Positions 11,101 to 22,365 of a stretch of DNA of 39,770 nt are shown here, in pieces. Source of the stretch: Saccoglossus kowalevskii (lineage: Eukaryota; Hemichordata; Enteropneusta; Harrimaniidae); assembly GCF_000003605.2 (NCBI RefSeq), contig NW_003141810.1, forward strand, positions 2,028 to 41,797, read 5' to 3'. The position numbers were made by a program, and so were the translations under genes. The notes beneath the pieces were generated by a model. It made no database searches. It saw only the letters and a program-made list of their open reading frames with translations, and was not told where the DNA came from. Within the stretch, counting starts at the first letter, position 1. Each line of letters opens with the position of its first letter.

Positions 11101-13180
11101 CGTAAGTCGAATTGAATCGAACTGAACTCGATGAAAGTCAATAAAATTGATATAGGAAGAAATTAATCGAGATGGCTTAAATAGAAGTGGATCAAACTGA
11201 CCTAAATGGGAGCGATTGGATTGAAGTGAATCAAACTGATCTGGGAAAAATAAATTAATTGAACTGACCTGAGCGGAAGTGATTCAAAACGAAACAAGTG
11301 AAAGTGAATCGAACTGACCTAGGTGGAAGTGATTCTAACGGGCCTAGGTAGAAGTGATTCTAACGGGCCTAGGTGGAAGTGAGTCTAACTGGCCTAGGTG
11401 GAAGTGATTCTAACGGGCCTAGGTGGAAGTGATTCTAACGGGCCTAGGCGGAAGTGATTCTAACGGGCCTAGGTGGAAGTAAGTCTAACGGGCCTAGGTG
11501 GAAGTGAGTCTAACGGGCCTAGGTGGAAGTGATTCTAACTAACTAGCCGAGGTGGAAGTGATTCTAACGGGCCTAGGTGCAAATGATTCTAACGGGCCTA
11601 GGTGGAAGTGAGTCTAACGGGCCTAGGTGGAAGTGATTCTAACAGGCCTAGATGGAAGTGAGTCTAACGGACCTAGGTAGAAGTGATTCTAACGGGCCTA
11701 GATGGAAGTGATTCTAACGGGCCCAGGTGGAAGTGATTCTAACGGGCCTAGGTGGAAGTGAGTCTAACGGGCCTAGGTGGAAGTGAGTCTAACGGGCCTA
11801 GGTGGAAGTGATTCTAACGGGCCTAGGTGGAAGTGAGTCTAACTAACTAGCCTAGGTGGAAGTGATTCTAACGGGCCTAGGTGGAAGTGAGTCTAACGGG
11901 CCTAGGTGGAAGTGATTCTAACGGGCCTAGGTGGAAGTGGTTCTAACAGGCCTAGGTGGAAGTGATTCTAACGGGCCTAGGTGGAAGTGATTCTAACGGG
12001 CCTAGGTGGAAGTGATTCTAACGGGCCTAGGTGGAAGTGATTCTAACTGGTCTAGGTGGAAGTGATTCTAACGGGCCTAGGTGGAAGTGATTCTAACGGG
12101 CCTAGGTGCAAGTGAGTCTAACCAACTAGCCTAGGTGGAAGTGATTCTAACAGGCCTAGGTGGAAGTGATTCTAACGGGCCTAGGTGGAAGTGAGTCTAA
12201 CTGGCCTAGGTGGAAGTGATTCTAACTGACCTAGTTGGAAGTGAATCAAATTGACCTAGACGGAAGTAAATCAAATTGACCTAGTTGGAAGTGAATCAAA
12301 TTGACCTAGTTGGAAGGGAATCAAATCGACCTTGTTTGAAGTAAATCAAATCGACCTGCTTGGAAGTGAATCAAATCGACCTAGATGGAAGTGAATCAAA
12401 TTGACTTAGGTGGAAGTGAATCAAATTAACCTAGTTGGAGGAGAATCAAATCGACCTAGATGAAAGTGGATCAAATTGACCTGAGCGGAAGTGAATCAAA
12501 TCGACTTAGATTGAAGTAAATCAAATTGACCTAGACAGAAGTGAATCAACTTGACCTAGACGGAAGTGAATCAAATTGACCTAGTTGGAAGTGAATCAAA
12601 TTGACCTAGTTGAAAGGAAATCAAATCGACCTTGTTTGAAGTGAATCAAATCGACCTAGTTGGAAGGGAATCAAATTAACCTAGTTGGAGGTGAATCAAA
12701 TCGACCTAGATGGAAGTGAATCAAATTCACCTAGATGGAATTGAATCAAATTGACCTAGATGAAAGTGGATCAAATTGACCTGAGCGGAAGTGAATCAAA
12801 ACTACTTAGATGGAAGTAAATCAAATTGACCTAGACGGAAGTGAATCAAATTGACCTAGACGGAAGTGAATCAAATTGACCTAGTTGGAAGTGAATCAAA
12901 TCGACCTAGTTGGAAGTGAATCAATTCGACCTAGTTGGAAGTGAATCAAATCGACCTAGATGGAAGTGACTCAAATCGACCTAGGTGTAAGTGAATCTAA
13001 TCGACCTATACGGAAGTGAATCAAATTGACCTAGACGGAAGTGAATCAAATTGACCTACATGGAAGTGAATCAAATTGACCTAGACGGAAGTGAATCAAA
13101 TTGACCTAGATGGAAGTGGATCAAATTGACCTAGCTGGAAGTGAATCGAACTGAACGAGATTGAAGTTAATTAATCTTAA
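11101..13180. repeat. 25-bp minisatellite, about 80 units, with two sequence classes
   Basis: The unit is 25 bp with core CCTAGGTGGAAGTGA. Class 1 (about 11316-12215) ends ATTCTAACGGG and is highly uniform. Class 2 (about 12215-13170) has ATCAAATTGACCTAG and is more varied. The left edge (11101-11315) is degenerate and resembles class 2 (GTGAATCGAACTGACC), which suggests class 1 is a younger expansion inside an older array. Class 2 shows a 300-bp (12-unit) higher-order period. Three class 1 units carry a 4-bp insertion. There are no spacers, so it is not a CRISPR array. No reading frame is conserved, since 25 is not a multiple of three. Confidence -1.
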
Positions 13181-14488
13181 GTGTATCTATTAATATTATG
13201 ATTTTTTAAAACAATGAAACTCACATCGCCTAAGAAATGTATGTAGATTATATATTTGAGTCTGGGTGTGTTGAGTTACAGATTTCATTGTTTTCCTTAT
13301 TCATGACCTGAAGCGGTGATTATTGAGTGCTTATTTTTTATCTGGTAATATTATTATCGTCATATTTGTTTATTTTGCGTTCAGATTCCAGTGCATTACT
13401 TTGTTTAGTCTCTCTTCCTATCCCTCTGTACTACTCGCGTGATTAATAATACAACGAAATGAGAACATAAATGCATCATGAATTATGAGTCGCATTTCAC
13501 GCTTTGTTGTAAAATATGGCGGAAATTACCCGTTTCTGGAAGGAAATGAAAGGAATTCAAACTTGTGAATAGATGAGAAATAAATTTACAACACTGCTGA
13601 ATTAAACGCGCTCGCATTTTTGTTCTACCATACATTTATTTGGATTTATGAGTGTTGTTGAGGTTTACATGGCTGTATTTTATTAAATGTCCTATTACGA
13701 GCAGTGCATATTTGAGATAATATAAATTTATTAGAATTTGTTACAGAAAAACCCACATCACTCACTTTGAGATAAAAATAAAATAAATGACAATCTACCA
13801 CAAAAACATATTCCATCCCAGAAGAATAATGAGCCATTCCTTACCCGATAGGTTGCTTCGTCCATCATCTCCAAACAGTGCTTCATCTTAAATAATTATC
13901 TTTTTTTCTGTTGAATTAAAAACATATTAATTATGTATGATCGTAATTACGGGGTACAGGGCAAACAAAGAAATTGCTATATTAAAGCGAGAGGGTCGTC
14001 ACGTGCGCACGCGCGGGAATTGGGTCACAAGCGACGATAACACACACTAAAAACGCAAAGGCTCATGGTTTGTAAACAATGACACGCTGAGAGCATTTGA
14101 CACGCATGCGCAGGTGACGACTTCCTCGCTTTAAAATAAATTTTAAATAAATGGTATTTCAGCGCATATTAAGGCTGATAATATGTCTCAGGGGCCATTT
14201 TGAGCCAGTCCACAACAGCGTGAATTTTGTCTTGTGCTGGAAAACAGACTGGAAATATGAGACACTATGATACAGTGTACGGGGTACACTAGAACGAGCG
14301 AGGGTTGGAGTTCCCGCGAGATGTAGTGTATATGATAACGGCAACAAATTTATCAATGTGCCCTGCAAAGACAATAAACCAACAATATTGCGACTACAGT
14401 AGCCTAGTTACACACAATAGTATTAATACTAAGTTCGACGACTAAGAAATGAAACTATTGTCGCACCATCCATCTTCGTTGAAATTTG
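13181..14488. other. Non-coding, no gene recognised
   Basis: AT-rich DNA between the 25-bp array and the assembly gap. Short open frames only, without recognisable domains. Confidence -1.
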
Positions 14489-14538
14489 NNNNNNNNNNNN
14501 NNNNNNNNNNNNNNNNNNNNNNNNNNNNNNNNNNNNNN
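14489..14538. other. Assembly gap (50 N)
   Basis: Exactly 50 N characters, a conventional gap placeholder rather than a measured size. It directly abuts an ACAG microsatellite, which is probably why the assembly broke here. Confidence -1.
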
Positions 14539-14569
<31 letters not shown>

Positions 14570-14570
14570 C
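14539..14570 (+). repeat. (ACAG)n microsatellite
   Basis: At least seven ACAG units begin at the edge of the N gap, so the true length is unknown. It is followed by a duplicated 12-mer ACGGAATGACAG. Confidence -1.
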
Positions 14571-16435
14571 ACGGAATGACAGACGGAATGACATATGTAT
14601 AGATTAACCCAATCTTAAATGTTAATGTTTAATTTTTTTTTTTTAAACCATTACATGTTATGTTATTTAACAGTTGTATTATACAAACAGTAAACTAAGT
14701 AGGAATCCTTCAGCATAAAGTCGCGTGTTGGGGACTAATGAGGCATCGACTCAATTGGAATATAAACAAGTGATCCCTTAATTTATGTCCACATTCTTTC
14801 TAATTGCAATTATATACACCGTTAATGTCTTTGCTAACAATATCCGCAGGTGCATTAGTGCAGAGCGTTTGTCACGTGTTCTCGTAAGCAATAGTCAACC
14901 TTGGATAACCATGGTTATAATACAAGAATCCACGCATCGGTTTGCTCGCACTGTATTATTAACGCGATTATTATATCCTGGTATTACGATTAGAAATCAA
15001 TCAATATACTAGTTGATTAGATCTCACGTTTCACATAGACATCTTATACATGATTCGTGCATGACTTTTTACCGTATAAAATCACTATTATTGCTAATTA
15101 TTTTTTCAGCAACAATGCAAATAATCGCTATTTTAGTAATTAAAAAAATAGGTATAATATGTAATATTATAGATGTATATACGATTGCTGTTATAAATCA
15201 ACTTACAGTACAGTGCCCGGATGTGTGACCTTCGTGGGTTAAGCACGATGTATTTGGATAATGATCGGAATTATTATGATATGCCAGTGTGCACAGTGAC
15301 ATTTCATATTTAGATGAGGAAACTGTGTTCGCTTCACTCATTTTACACACCGGATTGATGTAAGAAAATACAGAACGTCGACGATAAAATAGCGCGCATA
15401 AACGTTATTGACATGGAATCAATTACGCAGTGATTTCTGTAACAGCGTTAATTTACATAGTCAGTTTTTTTCGGAATGACCTGACGGAACGTGCCTATGG
15501 CAAATATCCGAGAACTCGTGGCTCCGTAGATTCAGCCTCGTTCCCAATCATTGAACGCTCCCTCGTTTCCGTCGTGTATAATTACTCTCGTTACATAGTC
15601 TAGTCTAGTTTGAATTATGTGAGCATCGTTTCAATTTTAGTGCACGTATATTATAAAAATAATCTCACAAAAGCCGTGAAAATGCTCGTTTTGTGATTGT
15701 TAGCATTAATAAATTTATATATGATGACATATGTTGCTAACATTTCGCTGAAAAGCTGTGAATATCTGAATTTATTTTGTCATTGCTAGCGAGAGCACAG
15801 CTACATGAAACATTTCCCCTTTTCTGTTTTAACAAGTGTGCGCTCCAGGCTACCTGGCCAATTGAACCCGAATTGCGCATGCGCCATACAGTGATAAACT
15901 TGTCTATATCGTATCGTGAAATTTCTGTTCTCATTAAAATCAAAACTGCAAAATAGTTCTCCATGTCTAAAAAAAAAAGTCAATTTGACCACGATTTATG
16001 TACCTGGTTCTGGTGCTGGTGAGAATGCACGTGTCTGAAAAGTAATTCCTTTTAACAAATCTCTGAATGTAATCGCACTAATAAGATCTTCACAAAAAAG
16101 TGAAAGATTCGTTTCCACATCAATCACGCGTTCACTTTAAATCACACTGCAACCCTTTTCCCTTATTAGCAATTTAAATCGCTAAATGCCAACATGCCAA
16201 CTCATATTGTGCGTATTGGTTGATGTTCAGTTTAATACAGAATTCTAACGGCAGTGGAATACCGCGTGTAGGACCGCGTACGTAAATGGGACCCCGATTC
16301 ACGTGTATACAAAGAAGCTCGTTCATCAAAATCTTGGATAATAAGATCTCCAAGTTTTTTTTTATATTAAGTATATCTCATCTTACTCGGTTGGTTATGG
16401 TAGGACACGGTCCAGTGTAACCCCCAAATCTGAAC

Positions 16436-16468
<33 letters not shown>

Positions 16469-19400
16469 AGTATCTTTGTTGTCTATCTTGGCTTGCAAGT
16501 TGAAAAGGCGAGTGCTAACAATATACAGTATATCGGATGTTTTTTGGTTTTGTCTTTTCCGCTGAAAGCGTATTTCATGTTTGGAGACTATGTGACAGAG
16601 TTCTGTGATTATCTTAGCACCCTAGTGTCATTATTCCAACTTTGAATAGAATGCGCCTCTCAGGCGTCAGCCATGCGGGCCCAAAACCACAGAACACAGA
16701 CACTTACGTACGTTTACTAGTACCTAGACCATTGTTCGCCCCAATGTCGCATCCGTAAGCGAACTTGACGTTCAATTCCAGCTCCAGGTGCAACTTGATA
16801 ATGGCTTCAGTGCAGCCGCTATTTGTGGCCACATCATTGTCAGTTACGCTAAAGTACTACGGTATGAGTGTGACCTACATAAAAAGAATTTCCGGAATGA
16901 CGCCAACAAACAAGTACTGAATGTTAGTAGTAACAAACACGTGGTCCCCTTCATACTCTAACACAGATGAAATACACTAGAAGGTACTTTGTAATTTTAC
17001 CAAACTAAATAATTTCTTTACGCAATTGTTACAATTGTTTAATAATATTCAACTTATATTTTTGTAACAACGTAGGATCTTGTATGAACACGTAAGAACG
17101 TCCCCCGGGTCGCCTCGTGGTCAACGACTGGCATCTGCCATATACACGCCTTAAATAAATCAACCGCAAGTCATCCTTACACGCGGGTCGGATAAAATAT
17201 ATTGTTTTGAACTTCAAACTATTTCTGTCAATGTGTTATGTAAAGTTATGCGTATATTATGACCGGTACATTCCGTAGTCCGTGCCCACCGCCTCGCCGA
17301 ACTGATGACACTACAGCCCCATCATGCCAGTGTTGTTTACGCGGTATTCTCAATTACGAAGAACTTTAACTCATAACACGGATTTATCATTCCGTCGTTA
17401 AACAGCGATGTATCTAGCTACGGGCACCGCGTAAGTGCACTGCGTTGGAGCGACAAGCTGTTCATATTAAAGCGTACTTGATACTGTTAGCCTCGGTAAA
17501 CTACTGGGGTTCTTAGTAGTGTGGACGGCGCAGCGTGTAGTAATTTGCTCACCGCACTTTGTGTTGAAACTTGAAACAACCACACAGTAGTAAATGAAAA
17601 ACGAGCCGTGTTGTAAAGGACATTGCAACAATTTCTCGATCGACCCCTTTCACACGATCCACCTCCGACGTGACGGCGCAATCGACTTCTGGTGCCTGGA
17701 AACGATGACATCTCGATTAAAGTACGTTGGCATTGAGTCTGGACGTGACAAAAGTAAATACACCGGGTCAATAAAATATATAATAATTACACAAATGGGA
17801 TGTTTAAGATTTTTGGTTTTCAGTGAGGGGTAAAGTTCGCACTAAATATTTTGTTTGTTTATTCTCTATATCCGATGGCATGAAGTCGCGCACCCAGTCG
17901 ATTTATCTTCGTTTCCGGTACGAGCGTTCTTACGTGCCACGTGGACAAGGACAGATGAGGATTTATTGAGCGCGTAAATAACTATTAATAACACCATAAT
18001 ATAAGGTAGAACAGGGACCTGATTGTGTCGATACATGCGCTGATATACATTTTATCTGGAGCGCATAAAATCAATGTTCATCAGTGGTCAATATTGAGAT
18101 TTCTGACACATCGACCACTGTGGAGCCGCAATTGAATAAACCTCTCACATAAATAGAATGGTTGGTTAAACCGCTCCAGGCGTCGTACCGCATCGTGTTA
18201 AATATGAATGCCATACGATGGGAAAAGTACGTGGAAAATATTTTGTATGTTTACACGAAATTTCCGCAAGTACGTGTTCGACCTGGCTTGGTTACTGCCG
18301 AGATAGTGCATTCAATTGTCATGGCAAATATGACCGTTCAGAATGGAAAACGGTTACACTGACACTGACCTACGCAAACGCGCATGCGATTTCAATTTCT
18401 GATACGTACTACTAATTGAAATTGGATTGACCATAAGAGACCTTTTTTTCTTCAGTTTGCATTTCTTTATCAAGTGTGAGACTTAATTTATAGATATATT
18501 TTTTGTCTGAAATGTTTCCTTTTAAAACTTTTTTTTTTTTCTCTGCAGATTTCTTTTATTTTCAAAATCCGCCCGGAATTTCTAATGGTTCTTCGCTTAC
18601 ACATACTTTTGTAATCTTTCTGTCTACTGTATCTTTAATCATCGCATGATGCGAAAAATATTGCCCACTCCTCTCAGAAAATATATACGTTGTCCATGTG
18701 ACGTCATCGTGATAATAGTCTTATCAGTTTTTAATGCAATGTCAGTTGTACAATTCACTGATTTGTCGATACTTGTTTATGCTCACGGTCTGTTTAAATC
18801 ATTTCCATTCGCGATGAAATACTATTTATTTCTTCTGTCGGTGACCGAGATGCAATTTACAAAGCACGTGTTACACATTGCATTGCTATGGCAACGACAT
18901 TCACGATCTAAATACCTTGGTAAATATATCTATTATGACAATCACAATGGCGTTAGCGCGATGATTGAGTTTGAATTTTATGCAAATTAGTCTCATTTAT
19001 GGAAGAATTTCCGTTTTTGCAAGCGCTCACGTAATTTTGTTTCAACAAAATAGACACTCATAGTCGCTTGTTTGTAGCGTTCAGGGTACGGTCAGACTAA
19101 TCACTTGTATAAATTATAACCACGTAATGTCTGATTGGCGCGTGATTTCAACGAATTGTACGAAGGCCAGTAAATTTTACGTTGTCTCCTGTATGTCTGC
19201 GCTTCACCGCCTTCTGCACGTCGTAGTCTCCGGCTTACTAGCGACGTAAAACACTTATCGCTTCAATCGCTGACTGGCTACCGTTTGATTACTGGAATGT
19301 TGTATTCGGCTACGCATGAGTGAACACGCTAGAAACAATGAGTTTCCAAATCATCGAGGTCTCTGTCGCCGGCGTACTCGACGTCAACATGCATTCTGGA

Positions 19401-20019
19401 GACATTTGGAAGAAATTAGTACCATCGTTCGCGCCTCACTTTACAAACGTATGGCAAGCATTAATTTCACGCAGCTTCGTGATAGACGTAAGGGGTCTCA
19501 AATAGATTTAAATTATTTACAATTCACGGGGCATTGACTTATTCCTTTTAAAGGCAATGCGAATTACTTTTGAAATTATTTGCAGACCAGAAACTTGATC
19601 GTGGTCGTTGACCAAATTGTTATAACTTCCAACGGTTTGACGGATTTACGTATTGCAGAACACGGTGCAATTGTCGAATGAACGGACAATCAAGGCATAT
19701 TCACGTTTTGAACGACACATCTAATTATTGTCCACGAATCAATTTGAAAAACATTTGACGAAGAAACTTACATTTTACAACTAAGTGTTTTATTACTTGC
19801 GATGAATCAACTAAAAAGCATGTTACAAAAAACAGAAAAAATACACAAGGCAGAGTGCGCAATGGAATAAGACTTGCCACGTGCATGTTTGCATGATAAC
19901 TTCGCATGACAAATATTGTTTGACAACTGACAATATTGCGATATTTCTAGAGCACGCATGTTTATTACATTCCGGTCGTAGTCAGGTTAGTCTCCTTACT
20001 CATATTGGCTTGTGATCGA
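14571..20019. other. Long non-coding stretch, no gene recognised
   Basis: About 5.4 kb with scattered open frames of up to 114 codons, none with a conserved motif, signal peptide plus domain, or convincing splice boundaries. It holds a 31-T homopolymer at 16437-16467 and a CRE palindrome at 18699-18706. Confidence -1.
16437..16467. repeat. 31-bp poly-T tract
   Basis: An uninterrupted T run. It could be the poly-A tail of a minus-strand retrocopy, whose body would lie to the right, but the adjacent sequence is not recognisable and no target duplication is seen. Confidence -1.
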
Positions 20020-20073
20020 TTCTCGTCATATCCATATCGAACACGACGCAGCGCGACGTCCGAGGTGCTTTAG
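20020..20073 (-). mobile_element. Fragment of a TTAA/GTCGTCG-family MITE, reversed
   Basis: The complement reads CGTCGCGCTGCGTCGTGTTC then GATATGG, matching the left third of the other copies. It is the only minus-oriented fragment I found, and the rest of the element is missing. Confidence -1.
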
Positions 20074-20570
20074 TAGCAGATTATGAATTCACTCTCTCGC
20101 AACTGAAGTGCAAGTTCATTCTTGGTAATGCAAAACCAAACTTACAATGAAAACTCCCACAATGAAAACCCACTCTTAAGTCAATAAGCATGCTCTACGT
20201 TAACGTCCAATTACCGCTATGGTTAGTTATTGCTCTCATTTCAACACTTTACACAATAAATCAATTTGCCGTTTAACGTGAATTCGTGTTTTTTTCTCTC
20301 TCTCTCACGAGAAGCTGATAATGCTAAATTCACGAAGCTGCCCAAATGTGCAGAGACATCTAAGCTCGACTTTTTGTTCACTGATAATGGTTTTCACTTT
20401 GTCCTTTATGAACCCGTGTCCATTACAAAGTTGTTCAATCCCTGTACATGTTTGCTTATCGTGGATTTTAGTCAAAGAAAGTATAACCACCACGTGGGTT
20501 ATCGTCTGAATCTAGCTCGCCCACTGTTCAGTCACTTTAAAAGTACTAAGTTACTAAGTTATTTCCACGC
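20074..20570. other. Non-coding, no gene recognised
   Basis: Overlapping short open frames on both strands (20266-20574 and its shadows) show no family motifs. The longest runs up to the TTAA site of the next MITE. Confidence -1.
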
Positions 20571-20574
20571 TTAA

Positions 20575-20692
20575 AGGACGGCAGTCGTCATGCCACGTTC
20601 TGTTCGATATGGGACTCATAGCGACGTATACAACGCGTGTAAAATATGTTTATATGAAATTCGAATACGCGCTGCGCGACGACTACCGCGCT
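20575..20692 (+). mobile_element. MITE of the TTAA/GTCGTCG family, full-length
   Basis: A 118-bp element flanked on both sides by TTAA (20571-20574 and 20693-20696), consistent with piggyBac-type target duplication. The left end is AGGACGGCAGTCGTC; the right end is GACGACTACCGCGCT, its imperfect inverse. Internal blocks are TGTTCGATATGGGACTCATA, CAACGCGTGTAAAATA and GAAATTCGAATACGCG. No coding capacity. Confidence -1.
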
Positions 20693-20696
20693 TTAA

Positions 20697-21059
20697 TAAT
20701 ATGCTATACATATTTGATGGTGGTCAGTTTTGATGAAGTAAGTAATCTTAACGCTATATTCCCCTCTGGAAAATTACCTATTGCTTGTGGGGTTCAATGT
20801 TTTTTTTTTAAGTAATGTTATTCTGTTTTAAAATCATTCCCGATACGCCACAAACGTTGGTTGTTTGCAAATTTGGCGTTTCGTGTTACCCAAAATTCAG
20901 CTTGATTACATGAGACGGACAACTTCCGGAATGAATGACCTGTTTTTTTAATGTTCTGCCGTTTTTTTTGTGGGGGCGGAGACTGAATTGAGAAAAAAAA
21001 ATACATTTTGAGAATCGTAAAGGCGATTTACGTATTTTAACATAACAGGCGCTCGTTAA
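20697..21059. other. Spacer between two MITEs
   Basis: Non-coding DNA with several T and A homopolymers. Nothing recognised. Confidence -1.
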
Positions 21060-21163
21060 GTCGTCGCGGCGCGTCGTATTCGACATGGGTCGCATACAAC
21101 GCGTGTAAAATACATTGTGCGTTTACGCGAAATTCGAACGCGGACAGCGGATACCTCCGTTCT
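21060..21163 (+). mobile_element. MITE of the TTAA/GTCGTCG family, shortened left end
   Basis: Flanked by TTAA at 21056-21059 and 21164-21167. It starts directly with GTCGTCGCGGCGCGTCG, lacking about nine terminal bases present in other copies, so the left TTAA may be coincidental. Internal blocks ACAACGCGTGTAAAATACAT and CGAAATTCGAACGCG match the family. Confidence -1.
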
Positions 21164-21167
21164 TTAA

Positions 21168-22365
21168 TAATCGGCGAGACCGAAGTCCGTTAAACAAACA
21201 CACACACTCGTATGATTAAATTACTGAAAGCAGCTTCCATAGTCCGCCAAACATTGTGCAATATGTCACATGCCAGCCCGTCTAATAAGCCACTTTGCGT
21301 CAGACGCAGTGGGGCGTTCAGTGCATTTATATATCTGATAAATTTACCGAGTAAATTGAGCACACTACGATAGCATTAACCAATCTTTGGTTCAACAAAA
21401 TAGCATGAAATTTTATTCATGTAAAACTAGTCGTCAGATCCAAGCACGAACGTCACATCGTTATCTGGAACGGCTTCTGCAAAACTGCGTGTCATTGTTG
21501 TGTGGGATACCACGCACAATTTGAATACTCATTTATTTATTAATGATTTTCAAGGTTTCCAATGACTTCCGTACTATAGTAAAGTAAAGTTGCAGTTAGA
21601 ATAAAACGTGGGATGATTACCTTCCAGCTAAAAGCAGATATGCCAATCTCACGACTGTGGGAAGCTGGCATCATAATGGGCACTTTCGGATGGGATAGTG
21701 ACGGTTTCTGAATGATATTAGAAATAATTAATCTTCCTCGTCCAGGCACCAGTTTAATCGTAACAAGGCTTAATTGGGAACATTTGGATACGGGCATGAA
21801 CTAACAGTTATGGAAACCAGAAGCAGGCGTAATAGGATTACTATTTAATATCCGAAAGAAAGACGCAGCTTCTCTCTGAATATCCAGGGTAGTAGACACG
21901 TTCTAGGCTATGGCTTAACAGGAAAGCCTTGAAATTTCGAAATGTTGTTATCTCACTGCTTTTTGATGTTTGTGCACAGCAAAAAATTAATTTCTCATAA
22001 CTCTGGGGTTTTCTGCAACTTGCTAAAACGCTAATAATGGCCTTCACTATTAAGTACAAGGGCATAGAACACACATACACACCCAATAGACACGTTTCGA
22101 GTTTCGCTGTTACCTTAGAAACTTGCGCGCCCTGGCTCCAATTTGGTCTGCGCGGAGCGGTTTATTTTGCCGCGTAATCAGAACGCCAGAAACCAGGAAA
22201 ACTAGCGAATACATTGCGCGAGCTAAATTTCAAGTCCCCCATTCACGCACGGAAACCGACTGATGGCGCTATAAATCGAAACTCGTCTATTGGATGGTCA
22301 AACATTCTCAAATACGGAAGTTATATACCATATTTGGACAAGAACAATTACATCATAAAAGATTG
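21168..22365. other. Non-coding, no gene recognised
   Basis: AT-rich DNA leading to the sharp left border of the 39-bp array. Short open frames on both strands lack any recognised domain. Confidence -1.

Noticed and set aside
11101-13180. CRISPR-like array
   Set aside because: There are no spacers. Units abut directly and the surrounding DNA is eukaryotic.
18646-18990. 114-codon plus-strand frame
   Set aside because: One of the longest ATG-type frames in the window, but composition and sequence show no domain, and no flanking exon signals are present.
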